A DNA stretch of 64,000 bases from Conexibacter sp. SYSU D00693 (lineage in GTDB: Bacteria; Actinomycetota; Thermoleophilia; Solirubrobacterales; Solirubrobacteraceae): positions 248,001-312,000 of the forward strand of contig NZ_CP070950.1 in NCBI RefSeq assembly GCF_017084525.1, in the 5' to 3' direction. The notes under the pieces are model-generated. The model was given only the letters and a program-made list of their open reading frames with translations. It did not search any database and was not told the DNA's origin. Each line of letters begins with the position of its first letter. Positions within the stretch are counted from its first letter, which is position 1. Shown here piece by piece: positions 11,433 to 18,543 of the stretch. A program made the position numbers and the translations under genes.

Positions 11433-12076
11433 GCCGGGCCGGCGGCCTCCTCGGCCTGCCGCGCGACCGCGCCCTGCTGTGGTGGCAGAAGTGGCGCTGG
11501 TTCCAGCGGGGCACGCTGCCCCACAACCGCGCCCGCCTGCACCTCGAGCTCGCGCGCCGCGGCGCCTTCGCCCGCTGGCCGCTGCACGGCGACGTGCTGG
11601 ACATGCTGCGCGACGGCCGCCTCGAGCTCGGGCCCCAGGTGCACTTCGAGCCGGGCGTCTGGCTCACCGGCTCCGGCCGGATCCGCATCGGCGAGGGGAC
11701 GTTCCTCAACCTCGGCGTCCAGGTCGCCGCCGTCGACCTCGTCGAGATCGGCCGGCACTGCATGTTCGCCAACGGCTCCTTCGTCACCGACGGCAACCAC
11801 CGCTTCAGCGACCCGGACATGCCGGTGCCGTGGCAGGGCTTCACGTCCAAGGGCCCGACGCGCATCGGGGACGACGTGTGGTGCGGGGCCAACGTCGTCG
11901 TGACGAGCGGCGTGACCATCGGCGAGCGCTGCGTCGTGGGCGCCAACTCCGTGGTGACGACGGACCTCCCGCCGTTCTCGATCGCCGCCGGGGCGCCGGC
12001 CAGGGTCCTGCGGACGATCCGCTACGACGCGCCCGCCGAGCCGGAGCCGCGACGCGACGAGCCCGTCGGCGGCTAG
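11429..12076 (+). CDS. hexapeptide-repeat O-acyltransferase (LbH)
   Basis: 215 residues. A basic/aromatic N-terminus (about 1-50) precedes a left-handed beta-helix with hexapeptide repeats (IRIGEG, LVEIGRH, TRIGDDVW, VTIGERC, VVGANSV). The signature NGSFVTDGNHRFSD carries the catalytic-type His, and the ending IAAGAPARVLR is typical of maltose/NodL/WbbJ-like acetyltransferases. It probably transfers an acetyl group from acetyl-CoA to a sugar or glycan; the acceptor is unknown. GTG 11429 overlaps the upstream stop by 4 bases; the frame open farther upstream is shadow. Its TAG shares CTAG 12073-12076 with the convergent membrane gene. Confidence 0.85.
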   Translation: MSRAGGLLGLPRDRALLWWQKWRWFQRGTLPHNRARLHLELARRGAFARWPLHGDVLDMLRDGRLELGPQVHFEPGVWLTGSGRIRIGEGTFLNLGVQVAAVDLVEIGRHCMFANGSFVTDGNHRFSDPDMPVPWQGFTSKGPTRIGDDVWCGANVVVTSGVTIGERCVVGANSVVTTDLPPFSIAAGAPARVLRTIRYDAPAEPEPRRDEPVGG

Positions 12077-12309
12077 GCCGTGATGACGTAGATCCCGAAG
12101 ACGACGCAGCCCGCGAAGCCCAGGAAGGCCACCGCGGTCATCGCCGTGAACGCCGCCGCCAGTCCGAGGGCGCCCTCGCGGCGCGCCTCTGAGGCGCGTG
12201 CGGCGCCGACGATGACCAGCGCGAAGACGATGGACACGGCGAGGCTGGCGATCGGCGCCGCCCACAGCAGCTCGCCGAGCTTGCCCCACTCGATCTCCGC
12301 GAACGGCAC
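12073..12309 (-). CDS. small membrane protein of the pit operon
   Basis: 78 residues with two hydrophobic helices (about 15-38 and 52-76) around a short basic loop (ASEARREG). GTG 12309 is only 3 bases after the pit stop, so it is the third gene of the DUF47-pit operon. No known domain is recognised. A role as a small accessory subunit of the phosphate transporter is inference from position only. Its stop shares CTAG with the acetyltransferase gene. Confidence 0.6.
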   Translation of the reverse strand: MPFAEIEWGKLGELLWAAPIASLAVSIVFALVIVGAARASEARREGALGLAAAFTAMTAVAFLGFAGCVVFGIYVITA

Positions 12310-12312
12310 CGG

Positions 12313-13416
12313 CTAGGCCTCCGCCGTGATCGCCGGCCCACGGCGCACGCGCGAGCCGAAGGCCGCCGCGATGAGGCCGGTGACGGCGAGCGCCACGACG
12401 ATCGGCCCGAGCGCGCCCTCGCCGAAGATCCGGCTGACCCCGTAGGCCAGGCCGCCGATGGCCGCCGCGCACGGCAGCGTCAGCACCCAGGCGATGACGA
12501 TGTTGCCCGCGACGCCCCAGCGGACGGCGGAGAGGCGCTTGGCCGCGCCGGCGCCCATGACGCCGCCGGAGATGACGTGCGTCGTCGAGAGCGGGAAGCC
12601 GAGGTGCGAGGCGGTGAGCACGACCGCCGCCCCCGAGGCCTGGGCCGAGAAGCCCTGGGCCGGGTCCATCTTGATGATGCGGCTGCCCATCGTCTTGATG
12701 ATCCGCCAGCCGCCGGAGTACGTGCCCGCGGCGATGGCGGCCGCCGAGCTGAAGATGACCCAGAACGGCACGTCGAACCCGTCGGCGTCCAGGTGCCCGG
12801 AGGCGATGAGCGCGAGGGTGATGATGCCCATCGTCTTCTGCGCGTCGTTGGTGCCGTGCGCCAGCGAGAACATCGACCCGGTGATGACCTGGCCCAGCCG
12901 GTAGCCGCGGTTGACCACCCCCGGGCGCTGGCGGCCGACGAGCCGGTAGGTCACGAGGATCGAGATGCCGGCCACCAGGAAGGCGAGGGTGGGCGCGACG
13001 AGCGCGGGGATGACGACCTTCTCGAGCAGCCCGTCGCCGAGGACCGCGTCGGGGCCGGCCGCCACGAACGCCGCGCCGACGACGCCGCCGATGAGCGCAT
13101 GCGACGAGCTCGACGGCAGGCCGAACCACCACGTCGCGAGGTTCCAGGCGATCGCGCCGATCAACCCGCCGAAGACGATCTGCGTCGTGATGACGTCGGA
13201 CTCCACGATGCCACCGGCCACCGTGGCGGCGACCTCGAGCGAGATGAAGGCGCCGGCGAAGTTCAGGATCGCGGCGAGTCCCACGGCCAGCCGCGGCGAC
13301 ATCGCCCGCGTGCTGATCGACGTGGCGACCGCGTTGGCGGTGTCGTGGAAGCCGTTGGTGAAGTCGAACGCCAGCGCCGTGATGACGACGATGACCAGGA
13401 CGACGTCCTCGGACAT
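12313..13416 (-). CDS. pit: PiT-family inorganic phosphate transporter
   Basis: 367 residues, about ten predicted membrane helices. Both PiT signature repeats are present: FDFTNGFHDTANAVATSIST near the N-terminus and GSMFSLAHGTNDAQKTMGI in the middle; PSSSSHALIGG and PLSTTHVISGG form the paired selectivity loops. PiT carriers import metal-phosphate driven by the proton (or sodium) gradient. ATG 13416 directly precedes the first helix; the open frame upstream of it lacks membrane character. It follows the DUF47 gene by 23 bases in one operon and is probably controlled with it by the PHO-box-like site upstream. Confidence 0.93.
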   Translation of the reverse strand: MSEDVVLVIVVITALAFDFTNGFHDTANAVATSISTRAMSPRLAVGLAAILNFAGAFISLEVAATVAGGIVESDVITTQIVFGGLIGAIAWNLATWWFGLPSSSSHALIGGVVGAAFVAAGPDAVLGDGLLEKVVIPALVAPTLAFLVAGISILVTYRLVGRQRPGVVNRGYRLGQVITGSMFSLAHGTNDAQKTMGIITLALIASGHLDADGFDVPFWVIFSSAAAIAAGTYSGGWRIIKTMGSRIIKMDPAQGFSAQASGAAVVLTASHLGFPLSTTHVISGGVMGAGAAKRLSAVRWGVAGNIVIAWVLTLPCAAAIGGLAYGVSRIFGEGALGPIVVALAVTGLIAAAFGSRVRRGPAITAEA

Positions 13417-13439
13417 GGGAGCGACCTGCCGCCTTCGTC

Positions 13440-14066
13440 CTAGGTGTTCTTGATGACGATGCCCTCGAGGACGTTCGCCACCTTCTCGCAGGCGTCGATC
13501 GCGCTCTCGAGGCGCTCGAAGACGTCCTTCCACCGGATGACGACCATCGGGTCGATCCCACCCTCGAAGAGGGAGGCCATGGCCTCCCGCGTCACCCGGT
13601 CGCCGTCGTTCTCGATCCGGTGGATCTCGACGATGTAGTGGCTGAGGCCCTGGAAGCCCCGCAGCCGGGGCATCGCCTCGCGGATCTGCCGCGTGGCCTG
13701 GACGAGCAGATGCGCCTGGCGCACCGCCTGCTCCATCGGCGCCTCGATCCGGTAGAGCCCGAGGTAGTCGGCGACCTCCTCGGTGTAGTCCACGACGTCG
13801 TCGAGGGCCGAGGCCAGCTCGAGGATGTCCTCGCGGTCGATCGGCGTGACGAACGTCTGGTTGAGGCGGTGGATCACGTCGTGGGTGATCCGGTCGCCCT
13901 CCTGCTCGCAGACGAGGATGTCCCGGGCGAGCTCGGAGCGCTCCGGCCAGGTGGCGAGCATCTGGTCGAGGAGGTCGGCGGCGCGGGCGATGTTGCCCGC
14001 CTGCTCCTCGAAGAGGTCGAAGAACTCGCGGTCGCGCGGGGCGAAGACCTGGGAGAGCCGACTCAC
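13440..14066 (-). CDS. DUF47 PhoU-like Pit accessory protein
   Basis: 208 residues, all-helical, of the DUF47/PhoU-like family that usually precedes pit genes. Key segments are FFDLFEEQAGNIARAADLL, CEQEGDRITHDVIHRLNQTFVTPIDREDI and IHRIENDGDRVTREAM. The repeated ExxGDxxT motifs are the metal-binding signature of PhoU proteins. DUF47 proteins are thought to regulate or assist Pit. GTG 14066 lies exactly 7 bases after TACGCT, so the message may be leaderless. It is the first gene of the operon with pit and the small membrane gene. Confidence 0.9.
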   Translation of the reverse strand: MSRLSQVFAPRDREFFDLFEEQAGNIARAADLLDQMLATWPERSELARDILVCEQEGDRITHDVIHRLNQTFVTPIDREDILELASALDDVVDYTEEVADYLGLYRIEAPMEQAVRQAHLLVQATRQIREAMPRLRGFQGLSHYIVEIHRIENDGDRVTREAMASLFEGGIDPMVVIRWKDVFERLESAIDACEKVANVLEGIVIKNT

Positions 14067-14073
14067 GCGGCGC

Positions 14074-14097
14074 AGCGTAGGTGAAAGCGGTGTGAAG
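14074..14097 (-). promoter_or_regulatory. PHO-box-like direct repeat and -10 of the DUF47-pit operon
   Basis: Read on the minus strand, CTTCACA (14097-14091), four bases, then TTTCACC (14086-14080) form two units with an exact 11-base period, matching the actinobacterial PHO box (GTTCACC repeats). TACGCT (14079-14074) follows immediately as -10, 7 bases before GTG 14066. PhoP activation of a phosphate importer is the expected logic. Confidence 0.55.
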
Positions 14098-14113
14098 GGT
14101 CCTGCTGCCCCGT

Positions 14114-14148
14114 CGATCGCCCCGCCGCGCTGCCGGGCGGGGCGATCG
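14114..14148 (-). terminator. terminator hairpin after panB
   Basis: A 13-bp perfect stem (CGATCGCCCCGCC at 14114-14126 with 14136-14148) with a 9-base loop lies just beyond the panB stop (14157) and before the DUF47-pit promoter, separating the two minus-strand operons. There is no T-tract. Confidence 0.7.
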
Positions 14149-14156
14149 GGGACCTC

Positions 14157-15035
14157 CTAGAGCTGCGCCAGCTGGTGCTGGAAGGCCTCGAGCTCCTCGT
14201 CGGGCATCGAGTAGCCGTGCTCCGGACCGGGGTAGCGGCGGCTGCGCACGTCGGCGGCGTAGGCCCGCACGCCGGCCTCCATCTCGGAGAGGATGTCCGC
14301 GTAGCGCTGGACGAACTTCGCCCCGCGGCCCTCGCGGATGCCCAGCAGGTCGTGGAAGACCAGGACCTGCCCGTCCACCGCCGGGCCCGCGCCGATCCCG
14401 ATGACCGGGACCTGGATGCGCGGCATGATCGCCGCGGCGACGGCGCTCGGGATCGCCTCGAAGACGATCGAGAAGCAGCCGGCCTCCTGCAGCGCGACGG
14501 CCTCGGCCGCCACGCGGGTCGCGGCGGTCGCCGTGCGGCCCTGGGCGCGGTAGCCGCCGAGCGCGGTGGCGGTCTGCGGGGTGAGGCCGACGTGGCCCAT
14601 CACCGGGATGCCCGCGGCCACGATCGCGCGGGCGCGCGCGACCGACGTCGGGCCGCCGCCCTCGAGCTTCACCGCGTCGCAGCCCGCCTCCTTGACGAAG
14701 CGCATGGCGGTCGTGATCGCCTGCTCGTCGGAGACCTCGTAGGAGCCGAAGGGCAGGTCGCCGACCAGGAACGGGGTGCGCAGGCCGCGCCGGACCGCCT
14801 TGGCCAGCATGAGCAGCTCGTCGAGCGACACCGGGACGGTCGACTCGTAGCCCAGGACGGTCATGGCGCCGGAGTCGCCCACGAGGACGAGGTCGACGCC
14901 CGCCTTGTCGGCCGCGAGGGCCGAGGGGTAGTCGTAGGCGGTCACCATCACCAGGGGCTCGCCGAGGTGCTTCTTCTCCAGCAGCCGCGGGAGGGTGACG
15001 GGGAGGTGGTCGCTGGTGAGCGGGGCGGTGCTCAT
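14157..15035 (-). CDS. panB: 3-methyl-2-oxobutanoate hydroxymethyltransferase
   Basis: 292 residues, normal for PanB, which adds a hydroxymethyl group from methylene-THF to alpha-ketoisovalerate to give ketopantoate. Typical motifs are present: MVTAYDYPSALAADKAGVDLVLVGDSGAMTVLG, metal-binding Asp in VGDLPFGSYE, KLEGG, GHVGLTPQ, catalytic Glu in IVFEAIP, and VIGIGAGPAVDGQVLVFHDLLG. It is the last gene of the pantothenate operon, 16 bases after panD, followed by a strong hairpin. The C-terminal ~25 residues are a variable tail. Confidence 0.96.
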   Translation of the reverse strand: MSTAPLTSDHLPVTLPRLLEKKHLGEPLVMVTAYDYPSALAADKAGVDLVLVGDSGAMTVLGYESTVPVSLDELLMLAKAVRRGLRTPFLVGDLPFGSYEVSDEQAITTAMRFVKEAGCDAVKLEGGGPTSVARARAIVAAGIPVMGHVGLTPQTATALGGYRAQGRTATAATRVAAEAVALQEAGCFSIVFEAIPSAVAAAIMPRIQVPVIGIGAGPAVDGQVLVFHDLLGIREGRGAKFVQRYADILSEMEAGVRAYAADVRSRRYPGPEHGYSMPDEELEAFQHQLAQL

Positions 15036-15051
15036 GTCCTCACGCGTCCTC

Positions 15052-15435
15052 TCAGGTCAGGAGCGTCGCGACCGCGGCGTCCACGTCGATGATCCGGTTG
15101 GTCTCGGCCTCCACGTGGACCACGCGGGGCTCGTAGTGCTCGAGGTCGGCCTCGTCCATCTGCGCGTAGGAGATGACGATGATCGTGTCGCCGCGGTGCA
15201 CGAGGCGGGCGGCGGCGCCGTTGACCTTCATGTCGCCCGAGCCGCGCTCGCCCTCGATCGTGTAGGTCTCGAAGCGGGCGCCGTTGTCGACGTCGACGAC
15301 GTGGACCTGCTCGTGGGGCAGGATGTCGGCGGCCTCGAGGAGGTCGGGGTCGATCGTGATCGACCCCACGTAGTGCAGGTCGCAGTCGCTCACCGTCGCG
15401 CGGTGGATCTTCGACTTCAGCATGGTGCGCTGCAT
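15052..15435 (-). CDS. panD: aspartate 1-decarboxylase
   Basis: 127 residues, the usual PanD proenzyme size. It makes beta-alanine from aspartate. The self-cleavage site is intact (HYVGSITID, Gly24-Ser25), Ser25 becoming the pyruvoyl group. The catalytic Lys is in [11 protein letters not shown] and the active-site Tyr in [24 protein letters not shown] 15435 overlaps the panC stop by one base (TGATG), so translation is coupled. It supplies one of the two substrates of PanC, its direct neighbour. Confidence 0.96.
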   Translation of the reverse strand: MQRTMLKSKIHRATVSDCDLHYVGSITIDPDLLEAADILPHEQVHVVDVDNGARFETYTIEGERGSGDMKVNGAAARLVHRGDTIIVISYAQMDEADLEHYEPRVVHVEAETNRIIDVDAAVATLLT

Positions 15436-16304
15436 CAGCGAGGGGCTCCAGGTGAGGGGGTCAGGAGGGTGTTGTCGATGAGGCGGGTCGAGCCCACGTG
15501 GGCGGCGACCGCGACGAGCACCGGCTCGCCGTCGACCTCCGCGACGGGCTCGAGGGTCTCCGGGTCGACGAGCGCGAGGTACTCGGGCTCGACGTCGAAG
15601 TGGGTCATGGCGGCCAGGGCGCGCTCGCGCACGGCGGCGGCGTCGCGCTCCCCGGCGGCGACGGCGCCCTCGGCGGCGCGCAGCGCGCGGCTCAGCGCGA
15701 CGGCGCGGTCGCGGTCGGCGCCCTGGAGGTGCACGTTGCGGCTCGAGCGGGCCAGGCCGTCGTCCTCGCGGACGGTCGGCACCGTCTCGATGTGCACCGG
15801 CAGGTCGAGGTCGCGCACGAGGCGGCGGACCACGAGGGCCTGCTGCGCGTCCTTCTGGCCGAAGAACGCCACGTCGGGCAGGCACATGCACAGCAGCTTG
15901 GTCACGACGGTCGTCACGCCGTGGAAGTGCTCGGGCCCCCGGTGGGCGCCCTCGAGCGTCTCGGTCAGCGGGCCGCTCACGACGACCTTCGTCGCGAAGC
16001 CCGGGGGGTAGACCTCGCCGACCGGCGGGGCGAAGAGGAGGTCGGCGCCCGCCTGCGCCGCGAGGTCCGCGTCGCGCCGCTCGTCGCGCGGGTAGGCGTC
16101 GAGGTCGCCGGGGTCGTTGAACTGCGCGGGGTTGACGAAGAGCGAGACGACGACCTCGTCGCAGCCGGCCCGGGCGCGGCGGATGAGCTCGAGGTGGCCG
16201 TCGTGCAGCGCGCCCATCGTCGGGACGAGCCCGATCGTGCGCCCGGCCCGCCGCGGGGGCTGCAGCGCGGCGCGCAGGTCGGCCACGGTGCGCACCGTCT
16301 TCAC
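15435..16304 (-). CDS. panC: pantothenate synthetase (pantoate-beta-alanine ligase)
   Basis: 289 residues. PanC condenses pantoate and beta-alanine using ATP. The nucleotidyltransferase HIGH-type motif is [16 protein letters not shown], followed by [43 protein letters not shown] and the KMSKS-like region RSSRNVHL. Start GTG 16304 is fixed by a 4-base overlap (GTGA) with the DUF2520 gene stop; the open frame upstream is shadow. The 3' end overlaps panD by one base. Confidence 0.96.
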   Translation of the reverse strand: MKTVRTVADLRAALQPPRRAGRTIGLVPTMGALHDGHLELIRRARAGCDEVVVSLFVNPAQFNDPGDLDAYPRDERRDADLAAQAGADLLFAPPVGEVYPPGFATKVVVSGPLTETLEGAHRGPEHFHGVTTVVTKLLCMCLPDVAFFGQKDAQQALVVRRLVRDLDLPVHIETVPTVREDDGLARSSRNVHLQGADRDRAVALSRALRAAEGAVAAGERDAAAVRERALAAMTHFDVEPEYLALVDPETLEPVAEVDGEPVLVAVAAHVGSTRLIDNTLLTPSPGAPR

Positions 16305-17035
16305 GCCGCCACCGCCCCGCGGTCGGCGACGCGCTGCGTCGCGGTGACGAGGGCGTCGAAGAGCTCGAGGTCCTCGGCGGGCAGGCGCTCGGCCACGGCG
16401 GCGCGCTGGCGAGCCACGGTGGCGGCGTCGCCGCGGGCGATGGGGCCGGTCAGCGCGTCCGCGCCCTTGGCGGCCCAGCCGTCGACCGTCGCGCGCACGA
16501 GCGGGACGAGCACCTCGCGCGAGGTCCCCGTGGTGGTGGCGAGGCGCTCGGCGAGGTCCTCGAGGGCGACGAGGAAGTTCGAGGCGATCGAGGCGGCCGC
16601 GTGGTAGGCCGCGCGGTCGCCGTCGGCGACCGTGACGGGGCGCATGCTCAGCGCCTGGCCCAGCGCGAGGGCGGTCCGGCGCGCGCGGTCGGTGGCACCG
16701 GCGACCGCGCAGCCCGCCCCGGCCAGGACGCTCTCCGGCCCGGTGACGGTCATGAGCGGGTGCAGCGAGAAGGCCTCGTGCCCGGCGAGCGGCTCGAGCG
16801 TCGTCGCACCGCTGCAGTGGCCCACCAGCAGCCCCTCGCGCGGCGCGACGCACGCGGCGGCGTCGGCGATGGCGCCGTCGGGCACGGCGAGCAGGACCAC
16901 GTCGGCGCCGGCGGCGTCGGCGCCGCGGCCGAGGGGACCGTCGACGGGCAGGCCGGCGTCGCGCAGCGCACGGCAGAGGGCGCCGCCCAGGCGGCCACGG
17001 CCGATCACGGCCATGCGGTGGCTGAAGGTGGTCAC
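16301..17035 (-). CDS. Rossmann-fold DUF2520 protein, candidate ketopantoate reductase of the pan operon
   Basis: 244 residues. An N-terminal NAD(P)-binding domain ([20 protein letters not shown], residues about 8-28; [11 protein letters not shown] near 46-56; [12 protein letters not shown]) precedes an all-helical C-terminal DUF2520 domain (about 120-244, with [23 protein letters not shown]). The layout is that of beta-hydroxyacid/ketopantoate reductases. It heads the operon with panC, panD and panB, and no panE is visible in the window. Reduction of ketopantoate would complete the pathway, but this is inference. Start GTG 17035; the stop overlaps panC by 4 bases. Confidence 0.8.
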   Translation of the reverse strand: MTTFSHRMAVIGRGRLGGALCRALRDAGLPVDGPLGRGADAAGADVVLLAVPDGAIADAAACVAPREGLLVGHCSGATTLEPLAGHEAFSLHPLMTVTGPESVLAGAGCAVAGATDRARRTALALGQALSMRPVTVADGDRAAYHAAASIASNFLVALEDLAERLATTTGTSREVLVPLVRATVDGWAAKGADALTGPIARGDAATVARQRAAVAERLPAEDLELFDALVTATQRVADRGAVAA

Positions 17036-17077
17036 TGGCGTCTCTCGGTCCAGCTCCCCTCTGGTCGGGGGATGCCG

Positions 17078-17110
17078 GTCGCGAACCTGACGGGTGTGTC
17101 GCGAAGTGTA
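17078..17110 (-). promoter_or_regulatory. promoter region of the pan operon with a repeated octamer
   Basis: TACACT on the minus strand (17110-17105) is a good -10, leaving a leader of about 63 bases to GTG 17035. Two direct copies of GTCGCGAA (plus strand 17078-17085 and 17098-17105), 20 bases apart, flank the expected transcription start; this spacing suits a repressor binding on one face of the helix. The regulator is unknown. Confidence 0.35.
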
Positions 17111-17152
17111 CCCCGCCCTTCCAGCCGCGTGACACCTCTAGCCTTGGATGCC

Positions 17153-17836
17153 GTGACGGTGTCCGTCGACGAGCGTCGCAGCGCCCTCGAGGAGCTGCTC
17201 GCGGAGGCGCGCGAGTGCGTCCGCTGCCCGCTGCACGCCTCGCGCACGCAGGTCGTCCCGGGCGGCGGCGCGGTGGACGTCCCGCTGATGGTCGTGGCCG
17301 ACGGGCCCGGCCCTGCGGAGGACGCGCGCGGCGTCCCGCTCACCGGCCGTCCGGCCGCGCTGCTCGACGAGCTCCTCGCCGAGGTCGGCCTCGGCCCCGG
17401 GCAGGTCTTCCTGACGACCGCCGTGCAGTGCCGGACGCCGCAGAACCGCGAGCCGACCCCGGGCGAGGCCGACACGTGCCGCGCCTGGCTCGAGGCCCAG
17501 GTCGCCCTCGTGCGTCCGGTGGTGGTGGCCACGCTCGGCGGCCTCGCGACGAAGCTCCTGCGCGGCGACCCGGCACCGATCACCCGCGTGCACGGGCGCG
17601 CGGAGGTCCGCACGGTGGGCGGGGTCGGGGTGCGGCTCCTGCCGCTCCTGCACCCCGCGGCCGCGCTCTACACGCCCAGCCAGATGGGCGTCCTGCGCGA
17701 GGACGTCGCACGGATCCCCGCCCTGCTGGCGCTCGGCGCGCCCGAGCGCCTCGACGCGGGGGTCCCGGCCGACCCCGCACCGGCGGCGGTCGTCGAGGAT
17801 GCGGCCGATGCGCCGCTGCAGCTCGGGCTCTTCTAG
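17153..17836 (+). CDS. family 4-type uracil-DNA glycosylase (Fe-S)
   Basis: 227 residues. UDG superfamily proteins of this type remove uracil from DNA. Four cysteines suitable for a 4Fe-4S cluster are seen: CVRC near residue 22, TAVQC and DTC in mid-protein. Motif A reads VVADGPGPAEDARGVPLTGR where family 4 usually has GEAPG, so the catalytic-region acidic residue is shifted to Asp; motif B is HPAAALYTP. GTG 17153 was chosen from several in-frame starts (TTG 17144, GTG 17159), as homology begins soon after. It is divergent from the pan operon and shares CTAG 17833-17836 with the next gene. Confidence 0.85.
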   Translation: MTVSVDERRSALEELLAEARECVRCPLHASRTQVVPGGGAVDVPLMVVADGPGPAEDARGVPLTGRPAALLDELLAEVGLGPGQVFLTTAVQCRTPQNREPTPGEADTCRAWLEAQVALVRPVVVATLGGLATKLLRGDPAPITRVHGRAEVRTVGGVGVRLLPLLHPAAALYTPSQMGVLREDVARIPALLALGAPERLDAGVPADPAPAAVVEDAADAPLQLGLF

Positions 17837-18378
17837 AGCACCGGCTCGAGCGAGACGGCCTGCACCCAGAAGCCGCGCTCGCGGACGGCGCGCTCCCGGG
17901 CGCCCCCGATGCCCGGCACGTCGCCGGTCGCGCGGCGCACCCGGCCGGCCACGGCGACGACGTCGCCCGCGGCGAACTCGTGCGCGTGCTCCTCGTCGTG
18001 CTCGCGCCCGGCCGGACGGGTGACGTAGAGCGTCCCGCTGCCGGCGCGCACGAAGAACCCGCGCTCGCCGGCCAGGCCCACGACGGCGAGCTGCGTGCCG
18101 TGGGCGTCGGCACCGGCCAGGCGCCGGACGTCGGCCCGGGTGCTTCCCAGGAGGTCGACGCCGCGCGCGACGAACGCCCCGTTGCCGCCGGCGGCGCGGA
18201 TCTCGGCCTGCGACGGGGGCGCGCCGGCGGGCTCCGGGTCGTCGTAGCTGAGCTCGGGCACCGCCCCCGAGCGGACCGCCTTGGGCTCGTCGCCGCCCCC
18301 GGCACGCGTCGCCACCATGGCCAGGACGGCGGCGAGCACGGCGGCGAGGGGGATGAGCACGACGGGGCGCAGCAGCAT
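17833..18378 (-). CDS. membrane-anchored protein with an OB-like extracytoplasmic domain
   Basis: 181 residues. One N-terminal hydrophobic segment (PVVLIPLAAVLAAVLAMVAT, residues 5-24) is an uncleaved anchor or signal peptide. The exported part (about 65-181) alternates beta-strands (TLYVTRPAGREHDEEHAHEFAAGDVVAVAGRV) in a pattern like an OB-fold single-strand or metal-binding module. No named family is recognised. ATG 18378 begins right before the hydrophobic segment. It is divergent from alkaline phosphatase and convergent with the glycosylase. Confidence 0.55.
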   Translation of the reverse strand: MLLRPVVLIPLAAVLAAVLAMVATRAGGGDEPKAVRSGAVPELSYDDPEPAGAPPSQAEIRAAGGNGAFVARGVDLLGSTRADVRRLAGADAHGTQLAVVGLAGERGFFVRAGSGTLYVTRPAGREHDEEHAHEFAAGDVVAVAGRVRRATGDVPGIGGARERAVRERGFWVQAVSLEPVL

Positions 18379-18458
18379 CGCCCGGCACCACTCGCAGACC
18401 CCGGCGCCGGCCAGGTTGCCGCCGTGTGAACGGCACGCACGCGGACCAGGCGGTCCGC

Positions 18459-18476
18459 CTTCACCGGCCGGTCACC
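18459..18476 (+). promoter_or_regulatory. PHO-box-like direct repeat upstream of phoA
   Basis: CTTCACC (18459-18465), four bases, GGTCACC (18470-18476): two units with an exact 11-base period, as in the Streptomyces PHO box. It lies 68 bases before the alkaline phosphatase start. The same arrangement is found before the DUF47-pit operon. Confidence 0.6.
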
Positions 18477-18530
18477 ACCCCGCGAGGAGCGCGCCGAAGG
18501 ATCGCGGGCGGCAACCCCATCACCCCCTCT

Positions 18531-18535
18531 GGAGG
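18531..18535 (+). promoter_or_regulatory. ribosome binding site that fixes the phoA TTG start
   Basis: GGAGG, 8 bases before TTG 18544. The downstream sequence is a clear signal peptide, so TTG is the start. Confidence 0.8.
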
Positions 18536-18543
18536 AACCTGCC

